A stretch of DNA of 7,220 nucleotides, taken from Bifidobacteriaceae bacterium (lineage in GTDB: Bacteria; Actinomycetota; Actinomycetes; Actinomycetales; WQXJ01). A program made the position numbers and the translations under genes. The DNA lies in the NCBI GenBank assembly GCA_031266115.1, contig JAISBQ010000030.1, forward strand, positions 1-7,220, written 5' to 3'. Under the pieces are notes generated by a model, which ran no database searches, had not been told where the DNA came from, and saw only the letters and a list, made by a program, of their open reading frames with translations. This document shows positions 1 to 6,219 of the stretch, piece after piece (position 1 is the first letter of the stretch; every line of letters starts with the position of its first letter).

Positions 1-327
1 ACCCATGGTGGGCGGATCACGATCGGCGTGCGAGAGGTCAGCGGGATGGCGGAGGTGTCGGTCGCGGACACGGGGGAAGGGATCGCCCCCGAGCACCTGG
101 CCGGGATCTTCGAGCGCTACCGGACGATGGCGGCCCGCACCCCCGCCTCACAGGTGGACGCGGGCCACCCGGCAGACACGGGGATAGGGCTGGGTCTGTA
201 CATCTCCCGGCATATCGTCAGTGCCCATGGGGGGCGGATGGCGATCCGGTCGACTCCCGGCGAGGGGACCACGGTCACCTTCACGGTGCCGTTGGCCCCA
301 CCGGATGGGGCTCATCCCAACGAGTGA
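1..327 (+). CDS. Sensor histidine kinase, C-terminal ATPase end (5' partial)
   Basis: The reading frame is open from the first base to a TGA at 325-327, giving 108 visible residues, so the gene begins outside the window. The visible part is the second half of a HATPase_c (GHKL) domain. It contains a G1 box DTGEGI, an F-box-like IFERY, and a G2 box GIGLGLYISRHIV followed by HGG and a TVTFTVPL closing strand. This fold binds ATP and phosphorylates the conserved His of the dimerisation domain in two-component systems; the H-box and N-box lie upstream and are not visible. A GTG at 28 falls inside the conserved fold and is not a real start. Substrate signal and partner regulator cannot be told. 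It converges on the kinase operon and is probably unrelated to it. Confidence 0.93.
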   Translation, partial: THGGRITIGVREVSGMAEVSVADTGEGIAPEHLAGIFERYRTMAARTPASQVDAGHPADTGIGLGLYISRHIVSAHGGRMAIRSTPGEGTTVTFTVPLAPPDGAHPNE

Positions 328-334
328 GGTTCGC

Positions 335-383
335 GCAGCGAAGCTGCCTGGACGGTGCATACAAACGACGGCGCTTCGTGCCG
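335..383. terminator. Weak hairpins between convergent genes
   Basis: The 64-base gap between the convergent histidine kinase and Ser/Thr kinase genes holds two small inverted repeats. GCAGC (335-339) pairs with GCTGC (343-347) around a GAA loop. CGGC (369-372) pairs with GCCG (380-383) around a 7-nt loop. Read on the minus strand, the second is followed by TCGTTTGT, which would suit a weak intrinsic terminator for the kinase operon. Stems are only 4-5 bp, so this is tentative. Confidence 0.22.
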
Positions 384-391
384 CTGATCGC

Positions 392-2326
392 CTAGTCGGA
401 ATCGGCCGGCGTGCCCGGAGCGAACGAAGTGAGAACAGAGTCCATGTCCGGATACAGACTGCCATCCGATGCCGGGCTGGAGACGAAGCAGACCTGGAAA
501 CTGCCACCTTGAGGGGCGTCGGTAACGTACATCTGAACCGGGTAGAGGCTCGCCTCCTCGTCATACAGCGCGAAGGACAGCTGATACCAGGTCAGCGGTC
601 CCAGGTCCGTCCTTGTGTCCTCGGCGATGAACTCCCATCGGGTCGCGATGTCGATGCCCTGGGTGAAGTTGTACAGCACCTCATCCCTGTTCTCGGAAAC
701 ATAGGCGGTGTCGTAGCCGACCTCGTGGACGATGACCCCGAACGCTGTCTGATCGGAGGAGGCCAGCATCACCCCGTCCTCAGTGTCCCCGGCCGTCCAT
801 CCCGACGGAATCTCGAAGCCCACCCCTTGCTGCGTCGAGGCGAACCAGTTGCCCGGCACTTCCTCGCCGGTGCGCAGAGGATCCGGGGTGGGTGGTTCTT
901 CGGTGGGCGGTGGTTCCTCGGCAATTGGAGTGTCGGTGGGGTCGGGTGTGGGTGGAACTTCCCCGGTGAGCGTGGGGTCGGATGTGGGCGGGATCAGGGG
1001 CGCGTCCGTTGTCGGCACGGTCCTGCCTCCGCCGGCTCCACCGACCGCATTGTGCTCGCCCCCTCCGCTGGCCTCGAGCGCGACGGCGGTGACGATGCCG
1101 GCGAGCACCAGCGCGGCGCCGATGCCGGTCGCAATGAGCGCACGCCGCGACCCGGTCAGTCGCTTCCAGAGCGACTGGGCGCCGCTGGGCTCGGGTCTGC
1201 CTGAAGCACCCGGTCCGCCGATACCGGGCCCGTCACCTGCGCCAGTTCCCGCAGCGACCCGTCGGCCGGCCCCGCCGCCGCTCGGGTAGGCGCTGGCCGG
1301 CACTGTCCCAGAACCGCCGAGCGCGTCGGTGGGACCGGTGCCCGCCGTGGGTGCCGGGACCTCGCGCCCGGCCAACCCGGCGACGAACTGGCCCATGGAC
1401 TGGTAGCGCTGCTCGGCCCGGACGGCCAGAGCGCGCATGAGGGCCGCCTCGGCGTAGGCGGGTAGCGCGACCCCCAGGGCCGATGGCGGCACGAGGGTGT
1501 CCTGGTGCAACCGGTCGATGGCGTCCGGCGGCCGGCTGCCCGTCAGGCAGTAGTAGAAGGTCGCGGCCAGGGCATACAGGTCGGTCCATGGACCCTGGCG
1601 GCCATGGGTGCGGTACTGCTCCTCCGGGGCGAACCCGTGCTTGAGGATGACCGACAAGGAGCGTTCGTCCCCCAACGCGAAGCGTGCCGCCCCGAAGTCC
1701 AGCAGTTTGGATTGACCCGTCGCCGTGATCACCACGTTGTCCGGGCTGATGTCCCGGTGCAGGAGCGCCCGGGCGTGGACTTGGGCAAGAGCAGCAGCGA
1801 TGGGCTCCAAGAACCGGGCCGTCTGGTCGAATCCCAACCGACCCCCGGCTCCGGCCACGACATCTTTGAGGCTCATGCCGTCGACGTATTCCATCGTGAA
1901 ATACGCGGTGTTGTTTTCCAGGAAGAAGTTCTGGACCGTGACGATGTTCGGTGTATCGGACAGTTGGGCCAGGATGCGCGCCTCGTCGAGGAACTTCTGT
2001 TTGTTGGCCTGGAAATCGGATTCGTGACGGTCAGAGAGCAGCACCACCGAGGTCCGGTCCCCTTCGCGGGCGATCAACCCAGCGGGCATGTACTCCTTGA
2101 CCGCCACCTTGATCTGCAACGTGAGATCGAACGCCAGGTAGGTGATCCCGAATCCACCCTGACCCAGCGGCCGGCCCACCAGGTAGCGTCCAGCGAGAAT
2201 TTCGCCGGGCCGCAGCGCCAACGGATAGGACGTGGCATCCGCCGGGTCGAACCCGCAATGCGGGCAAGGCGGGGCGGCGATTTCCCGGAAACATCCCAGG
2301 CAAAGCTTGTCGTAGTTCATTTCCAT
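392..2326 (-). CDS. Zinc-ribbon transmembrane Ser/Thr protein kinase
   Basis: This 644-residue Hanks-type kinase is the last gene of the operon. An N-terminal zinc ribbon uses C9, C12, C21 and C24. The kinase domain (about 48-318) has Gly-loop GQGGFG (55-60), VAVK with K77, helix-C E115, HRD at 190-192, N197, DFG at 210-212, APEEQY (233-238) and D249. The catalytic loop reads HRDISPDN, with Ser194 where the usual Lys sits. A Gly/Pro-rich linker leads to one membrane helix (about 396-418), then an external Pro/Thr/Glu-rich stretch (436-490) and a folded C-terminal domain (about 491-640) that I do not recognise. Start ATG 2326 is chosen because AAGGA lies 7 nt upstream; a second ATG two codons later is spaced worse. 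It should phosphorylate cytoplasmic proteins on Ser/Thr, with the ectodomain as sensor (inference). Family assignment is firm; substrates are unknown. Confidence 0.95.
   Translation of the reverse strand: MEMNYDKLCLGCFREIAAPPCPHCGFDPADATSYPLALRPGEILAGRYLVGRPLGQGGFGITYLAFDLTLQIKVAVKEYMPAGLIAREGDRTSVVLLSDRHESDFQANKQKFLDEARILAQLSDTPNIVTVQNFFLENNTAYFTMEYVDGMSLKDVVAGAGGRLGFDQTARFLEPIAAALAQVHARALLHRDISPDNVVITATGQSKLLDFGAARFALGDERSLSVILKHGFAPEEQYRTHGRQGPWTDLYALAATFYYCLTGSRPPDAIDRLHQDTLVPPSALGVALPAYAEAALMRALAVRAEQRYQSMGQFVAGLAGREVPAPTAGTGPTDALGGSGTVPASAYPSGGGAGRRVAAGTGAGDGPGIGGPGASGRPEPSGAQSLWKRLTGSRRALIATGIGAALVLAGIVTAVALEASGGGEHNAVGGAGGGRTVPTTDAPLIPPTSDPTLTGEVPPTPDPTDTPIAEEPPPTEEPPTPDPLRTGEEVPGNWFASTQQGVGFEIPSGWTAGDTEDGVMLASSDQTAFGVIVHEVGYDTAYVSENRDEVLYNFTQGIDIATRWEFIAEDTRTDLGPLTWYQLSFALYDEEASLYPVQMYVTDAPQGGSFQVCFVSSPASDGSLYPDMDSVLTSFAPGTPADSD
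891..926. repeat. 18-bp tandem repeat in kinase linker
   Basis: Two imperfect 18-bp units (891-908 and 909-926) both begin GGTGGTTC and continue TTCGG or CTCGG. On the minus strand they encode the EEPPPTEEPP part of the kinase's external Pro/Thr/Glu-rich linker. Such linkers often vary in length between strains; that is expectation, not observation here. Confidence 0.5.
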
Positions 2327-2333
2327 TAGTTGA

Positions 2334-2338
2334 TCCTT
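2334..2338 (-). promoter_or_regulatory. Ribosome binding site of the kinase gene
   Basis: Minus-strand AAGGA ends 7 nt before ATG 2326 and lies in the 61-nt gap after the PP2C gene. It fixes the kinase start and implies independent translation initiation, unlike the other junctions of the operon. Confidence 0.6.
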
Positions 2339-2387
2339 ATTTCCGATCCCGCGGGTTTGGCGGTGGCCTCGCTGCCGCGATTCGCTG

Positions 2388-3239
2388 TCATTCCGCTTTC
2401 CCTACTGTGAATGCGACGGCGGTGATGTTGTCGCCGTCGAGCCGGGAGCGTTGTACCAACCGCAGCAGCATGAGTTCGAGCCAGTCCGCCGCTCCCTGCG
2501 ATTTCGCCAAGTCGATGCCCATTTCCGTGTCCCAGACGTACTGCCAGAACCCGTCCGAACACACGAGCACCCCGTCGCCATCGGCGAGCGACACCTCGCC
2601 GATGTGCGGGGTCACGGCCACGTCATCGCCGAGCGCTGCGGTGAGGTGCGATCGGCCGTCGTAGAGGCGGATCCCTTCGTAGTCCACGTCGCCCCGCTCG
2701 AACGCGGCGTAACCGGCCGAGTCATCGCGAGAGACCTCCACACCCTGGGCGCGGGTGAAGCGGTAAATCCGAGAATCGCCAACATTTCCCCAAGTCAGGA
2801 AGCCACCGGCGATCACGGCGACGGCAGCCGTTGCGCGGGCCTGCTTGAGAGGCGGCGAGGCAGCCTGGGCGTCTACCAACGCCAGGTGTGCCCCGCTCAC
2901 CGCCTGCCCGATCGCGTCACGCACCCGAGCGGATCCTGCCTCGCCCTGCTCGTCGCCCGTGACCAACCCATGCGCGATCGCGTCAGCGCAGATCTCCGCC
3001 GCCGCGGCGCCCTCGGCCATTCCGCCGAGCCCATCGCAGACGATCGCGAACCACCGCCCTGCCCCCACGTCCAGGCGCAAGGCGTCCTGGTTCTCCACGT
3101 GTCCGCCGGGGTGGGTGAACCAGGCGTGGTCGAGGTGCCATCGCGTCGAGGCGACTGGAGTGCCCGTCACTGTGGTGTCACCGCCGCGACGCTCCGGCGC
3201 CGGCCGTCCGCCGCCATCGTCCCTGATGGTTGTGCTCAC
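2388..3239 (-). CDS. PP2C-family Ser/Thr phosphatase (kinase-proximal)
   Basis: This 283-residue PPM/PP2C phosphatase would remove phosphate from Ser/Thr using two metal ions. Motifs in order are ENQD (D52), CDGLGG (D69, G70), GNVGDSR (GDS 154-156), CSDG (D229) and DGDN (D270, N271), so the metal-binding acidic residues are all present. No membrane segment or signal peptide is seen, so it is cytoplasmic. The start chosen is GTG 3239, whose G is shared with the TAG stop of the upstream protease gene (TAGTG), implying translational coupling; no good Shine-Dalgarno precedes it. A GTG at 3170 (260 residues) is a credible alternative, because the first 25 or so residues look unconserved. It lies directly upstream of the kinase and is the likely antagonist of that enzyme. 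The frame stays open upstream into the protease gene, but that part is not coding. Confidence 0.94.
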   Translation of the reverse strand: MSTTIRDDGGGRPAPERRGGDTTVTGTPVASTRWHLDHAWFTHPGGHVENQDALRLDVGAGRWFAIVCDGLGGMAEGAAAAEICADAIAHGLVTGDEQGEAGSARVRDAIGQAVSGAHLALVDAQAASPPLKQARATAAVAVIAGGFLTWGNVGDSRIYRFTRAQGVEVSRDDSAGYAAFERGDVDYEGIRLYDGRSHLTAALGDDVAVTPHIGEVSLADGDGVLVCSDGFWQYVWDTEMGIDLAKSQGAADWLELMLLRLVQRSRLDGDNITAVAFTVGKAE

Positions 3240-4489
3240 TAGACCAGCCCAAGCACGAAGGCATTGGTGCGTTCGGCCAGGTAGAAGCCGTCTCCGACGC
3301 CGAGGCGCGCGGGCACACCCGAGGCGAGCTTCTGTCCGGACGCCAAGAACGTCCCGTAGGTGGACCCATGGTCTTCGACGAGGAAGGTCCGGGCGGTCGG
3401 ATCCCAGGTGACCGAGCAGTGGACGGCGCTGATACCGGGGACGGACCGGTCGTAGACCACGTGGCAGCGGGCCGCGTCCCGGCCGATGTTGACCCGCCCG
3501 TCGACCTTGATCTCCGCTCCCGCGTACTGGCCGGTGGTGCCCCGCAACACCGGAGCCTTGCCGTCTACCTGGGCCACGCCGCGACCCGCGCCGGCTCCGC
3601 CCGACCCACGCTTGCCGCCCTTCGCGGGGAACGCCACCAGAGTCAACGTGATAGCGCCGGCCAGGGCGAGGCCGCCGAAGATGAACGCGATGATCATCCA
3701 CGTGGCCGGAGCGGAGGAGTACACGGAATAGGGCAAGTCGTTGGTGCGCAGGACGGGCAGCAGCTCGTCGATGACCACGGCAAAGTTCATGGTCTCCTCC
3801 TGCTTCCACGTGTTGATGCCGATGACGGCGCCGTCCTCAGTGACCAGCGGCCCCCCGGAGTTGCCCGGGTGGATCGCCACATCCATCTCCCAGACTTGGG
3901 CATCGGCGAACGCGGCCGAGGTCTTGCGGGAGATGATCCCCTGAGTGGTGGACATGTCTCCCACATCCTTGGGTGAGTAGGAGGAGGCGTCCTCGGCCGC
4001 GCCGGGATACCCCAAGGCGTAGGCGCTCTGGCCCACCTCGACATCCTTGGACAGGGTGAACGGGAGCGCCCGCCGCTTGGAGGTGGGTTCGGAGAGTTTG
4101 AGGATCGCGAAATCCTTCGCGTAGTCGACGTGCTTGATCTCCGGGTAGACCACATCGTTCTGCGCGCCGGAGAAGACCACGAGGATTTCCCCGGTGCCGC
4201 TGGAATGTGGACCTTCGATGACGTGGGCGTTGGTGATCAGGTATTCGGGATCCTTGCCTTTGTCGCCGATGAAAAATCCGCTGCCGGACCCAGCCCACTC
4301 CTCGCCGGTGGTTGGGTCGATCCAGTCGGTCCAGATGTAGACCACGGATTGGCGGGCCGCCGTGGGCGACGTCGCCTCGTGCGTCACCGCCAGCACTGTC
4401 CCGAGGGCCAGACCGGCCGCCCCCATGGCGAACAGTGCGATTGAAGCGATGAGGACCGGAGTCCTCGTGCGCGGCTTACCGGTACTCAT
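3239..4489 (-). CDS. Membrane-spanning trypsin-like protease with cytoplasmic FHA domain
   Basis: This 416-residue chimera starts with a short basic stretch and a membrane helix (about 11-35). A trypsin-like/HtrA-type serine protease domain (about 45-250) follows, with triad H89 (TNAHV), D126 (AKDFAIL) and S211 (PGNSGGP). A second helix (about 262-287) leads to a Gly-rich linker and a C-terminal FHA domain (about 318-416) with IGR (R337), S354-x-x-H357 and GSTYGT (375-380). The predicted topology puts the protease outside and the FHA domain inside. FHA domains bind phosphothreonine peptides, so the protein could connect internal phosphorylation to external proteolysis (inference). Start ATG 4489 is supported by GGAAGGA 8 nt upstream; the open frame reaches 4687, but that part reads as an overlap with the preceding phosphatase. 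There is no PDZ domain. FHA Tyr378 replaces the usual Asn. Confidence 0.93.
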   Translation of the reverse strand: MSTGKPRTRTPVLIASIALFAMGAAGLALGTVLAVTHEATSPTAARQSVVYIWTDWIDPTTGEEWAGSGSGFFIGDKGKDPEYLITNAHVIEGPHSSGTGEILVVFSGAQNDVVYPEIKHVDYAKDFAILKLSEPTSKRRALPFTLSKDVEVGQSAYALGYPGAAEDASSYSPKDVGDMSTTQGIISRKTSAAFADAQVWEMDVAIHPGNSGGPLVTEDGAVIGINTWKQEETMNFAVVIDELLPVLRTNDLPYSVYSSAPATWMIIAFIFGGLALAGAITLTLVAFPAKGGKRGSGGAGAGRGVAQVDGKAPVLRGTTGQYAGAEIKVDGRVNIGRDAARCHVVYDRSVPGISAVHCSVTWDPTARTFLVEDHGSTYGTFLASGQKLASGVPARLGVGDGFYLAERTNAFVLGLV

Positions 4490-5348
4490 GGTTGGAGTCC
4501 TTCCGTGACAAGCGGTCCGTGGGCTTGAGGGTTCCCGGGTAATACCGGGCGACGATGGCGGTGTAGTTGTCTTGGTGGGCGATGCCGTCGGACTCAATGC
4601 GCCGTGCCAAGGTGTCGGCGGCGAGGCGTGGTGCAAGACCGAGGATGGTGCGCAGCTCCCCTTGCGACAGGGTGTCGGACACCCCATCCGTGCAGGCCAG
4701 CAGCGTGTCGCCGGGTTCCAGGGCGATCGGGTGGAACGTGCGGTCGATACTCAGATGCTCACACCCGATGAAGCTTGCCAGGGCGTCTGCCTGCGGGTCC
4801 GCTTCGGCTTCGTCCAAGGTCAAGGTTCCGTTGAGAACTTGACGCCAAAGGTCGAGCCGGTATTCGTGGCGCCGGCCCAACTCGAAGAGCCGTTCCGCCC
4901 GGCGCAGGAACAGCGGGGAATCCCCGACCGAGGCGAACCACGTCCGGTCCGCCGCCGCCCAGCATGCGATTAGGGTGCTTCCCCCGAACGTCCGATGCTG
5001 CGCCAACACTTCCGCGGACACCGCCTCGATTGCGGCGATCACCTCCCCGAAGCCTGCTGCGCTGCCCGGCCGCCCAAGATCGTCCAGCGCCCCGCCGACA
5101 GCGCGGACCGCCGCCTCAGCAATGGCTTCGCCGTCCTCGGCGCCGCCCATACCATCCGCGATGACCAGGTGGAGTTCGTCGGCACCGGTCTTGCTGCCGA
5201 TGACGTAGCGATCCTGCTGGTAATCGCGCTCGCCCTGGCCATGGGCGATACCGACGGCCCAACCGCGAGGCGCGGCATCGGCGGCTGAGGTGGTACCGGT
5301 TGCAGCGGTGCGCATGCGGCGGGAGCGCCATCGGCGGAACAGGGCCAT
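4476..5348 (-). CDS. PP2C-family Ser/Thr phosphatase (FHA-proximal)
   Basis: This 290-residue PP2C phosphatase is a diverged paralogue of the one at 2388-3239. Motifs are QQD (D46), ADGMGG (D65, G66), SVGDS (GDS 142-144), CTDG (D221, G222) and QDN (D260, N261). The last reads QDN rather than GDN but keeps the metal-binding Asp. The N-terminus is short and basic (FRRWRSRRMR), followed by a low-complexity stretch; there is no membrane helix. Start ATG 5348 overlaps the TGA of the upstream FHA gene by one base (TGATG), with GGGAG just upstream. Starts further back in the frame would run deeper into that gene. Its 3' end overlaps the protease gene by 14 nt. It presumably acts on cytoplasmic phosphoproteins made by the operon's kinase; why two phosphatases are needed is not clear from sequence. 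Confidence 0.94.
   Translation of the reverse strand: MALFRRWRSRRMRTAATGTTSAADAAPRGWAVGIAHGQGERDYQQDRYVIGSKTGADELHLVIADGMGGAEDGEAIAEAAVRAVGGALDDLGRPGSAAGFGEVIAAIEAVSAEVLAQHRTFGGSTLIACWAAADRTWFASVGDSPLFLRRAERLFELGRRHEYRLDLWRQVLNGTLTLDEAEADPQADALASFIGCEHLSIDRTFHPIALEPGDTLLACTDGVSDTLSQGELRTILGLAPRLAADTLARRIESDGIAHQDNYTAIVARYYPGTLKPTDRLSRKDSNHEYR
4498..4504 (-). promoter_or_regulatory. Ribosome binding site of the protease-FHA gene
   Basis: Minus-strand GGAAGGA ends 8 nt before ATG 4489. It lies inside the 3' end of the PP2C gene and decides the protease start against the much longer open frame. Confidence 0.65.
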
Positions 5349-5899
5349 CACTCCCACCGGAAATGCGGGCCGCACAGCGGCAAGAACACCGCTTTGGTCT
5401 TGCCGACTTCGATGGTGTCGTAGGGCTCCAGCTTCTCCGCGCCAACCACCTCGTGATCGCCCCGGTAGGTGAGGCCCCGGGACTGGCCAGGGGCGATGAG
5501 GAACGAGTTGGTCTTCTGGTCGTAAGAGATCAGGGCGTGGGCCTCGCGGGAGACCGTGTCATCGCTGGGAAGGGCGACATCGGCATCGGCGGACCGGCCG
5601 ATGAAGCTGCGCCCGGCCCGCACGGAGAAGTGCTCGCCGCGGTGCGGACCGGCGGTGACCACCACAAAGGCGACTGGCGGATCGAACCCGATCCGCCCCC
5701 GCATCACCGCGACCGTGTGGGCACCGGACTGCCCTGGGGCGGCCCCCGGAGCCGGCGAGCGCAGCGGGACGGTTGCCCCGACCGGCGCGGCGGGGCTCAA
5801 TCCCACCGTCGCTCCGACGCCCTGTTGCACGTCAGAGCAGTACCGGCAGGTCTCGTAGCGGGTTTCGTCATAGAAATGCCCGCGTTCGCATTGCTTCAT
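5348..5899 (-). CDS. Zinc-ribbon FHA-domain phosphopeptide-binding protein
   Basis: This 183-residue soluble protein begins with a small zinc-ribbon-like motif using C4, C18 and C21, with H8 nearby in CERGHFYD. A Pro/Ala/Gly-rich flexible region (about 24-60) follows, containing two TVxL sites, T31 (TVGL) and T43 (TVPL). An FHA domain (about 75-178) then shows FIGRS (R102), VSREAH (S117, H121) and GLTYRG. It ends PLCGPHFRWE, an ending I associate with this class of bacterial FHA protein, in which an N-terminal CxxGHFYD ribbon precedes the FHA domain. The role is binding phosphothreonine proteins as a scaffold or reporter. The start ATG 5899 overlaps the upstream TGA as ATGA, with AGGAAAG 9 nt before. 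Serine-to-histidine spacing is one residue longer than canonical S-x-x-H, and no Asn is seen at the usual position. Confidence 0.92.
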   Translation of the reverse strand: MKQCERGHFYDETRYETCRYCSDVQQGVGATVGLSPAAPVGATVPLRSPAPGAAPGQSGAHTVAVMRGRIGFDPPVAFVVVTAGPHRGEHFSVRAGRSFIGRSADADVALPSDDTVSREAHALISYDQKTNSFLIAPGQSRGLTYRGDHEVVGAEKLEPYDTIEVGKTKAVFLPLCGPHFRWE

Positions 5900-6186
5900 G
5901 TCGGATTTCTTTCCTGGTTTGTTCGGCGCAGGATGGCGCCGTGAAGTTCATCGATGAGGATTCGGGCGACAGCTTCCTGGGTCTCGTGGCAGTCGATGCT
6001 CACGCGCGCCGGCGCTGGGCACTGGGCGATGGCCACGGTGATGGGTGCGGCATCGGGCGGGATCAGGTGCATCGCTTGGCCCGAGGCATCCACCCAATGC
6101 TCCCAGCCAAGCCAGTTGGCCACGTCGATCACGACATCGCGCAGGCGCGCCGGTGCGATGGGATAGGGAGCAGGTTCGAGGCGCAC
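5896..6186 (-). CDS. Hypothetical 96-residue protein, first gene of the operon
   Basis: I do not recognise this protein. It is 96 residues with alternating hydrophobic and polar segments: a likely helix around RLRDVVIDVANWLGW, a strand-like PITVAIAQCP, a strand-like ARVSIDCH, and a helix around TQEAVARILIDELHGAIL. That suggests a small soluble alpha/beta domain. No signal peptide, membrane helix or metal motif is seen. The call rests on the ATGA overlap with the FHA gene, which is typical of coupled operon genes, and on sensible composition. The only start in frame is GTG 6186, five codons after an in-frame TAG (6199-6201). No Shine-Dalgarno precedes it, so either initiation is leaderless or the start lies slightly downstream at an unusual codon. 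It could be a regulatory or adaptor partner of the signalling proteins (inference only). Confidence 0.7.
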   Translation of the reverse strand: MRLEPAPYPIAPARLRDVVIDVANWLGWEHWVDASGQAMHLIPPDAAPITVAIAQCPAPARVSIDCHETQEAVARILIDELHGAILRRTNQERNPT

Positions 6187-6219
6187 GAGGAGAACGCTCT
6201 ACCCGTGGGCTGCTGTGGG

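Noticed and set aside
221..1204. Long + strand ORF antisense to the kinase (327 residues)
   Set aside because: It is Arg/Gly/Val-rich with no family motif and lies opposite the well-supported kinase; long antisense frames are expected in GC-rich coding DNA.
1505..2329. 274-residue + strand ORF opposite the kinase domain
   Set aside because: It is a shadow of the kinase catalytic domain. It shows no recognisable motif or ribosome site.
3240..3809. Extended N-terminus of the kinase-proximal PP2C frame
   Set aside because: The frame runs open through the FHA part of the protease gene, but the translation is Arg-rich and unlike PP2C. The TAGTG junction at 3239 is a better start.
4490..4687. 66-residue N-terminal extension of the protease-FHA protein
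   Set aside because: It overlaps the C-terminal coding end of the PP2C gene and is Pro/Thr/Ser-rich shadow sequence. ATG 4489 has a strong ribosome site and leads directly into the membrane helix.
392..6186. Assignment to a type VII secretion or TerY-P system
   Set aside because: FHA, PP2C and zinc-ribbon kinases can accompany such loci, but no WXG100, FtsK/EccC-like, VWA or Ter gene is visible, so the link is unsupported here.
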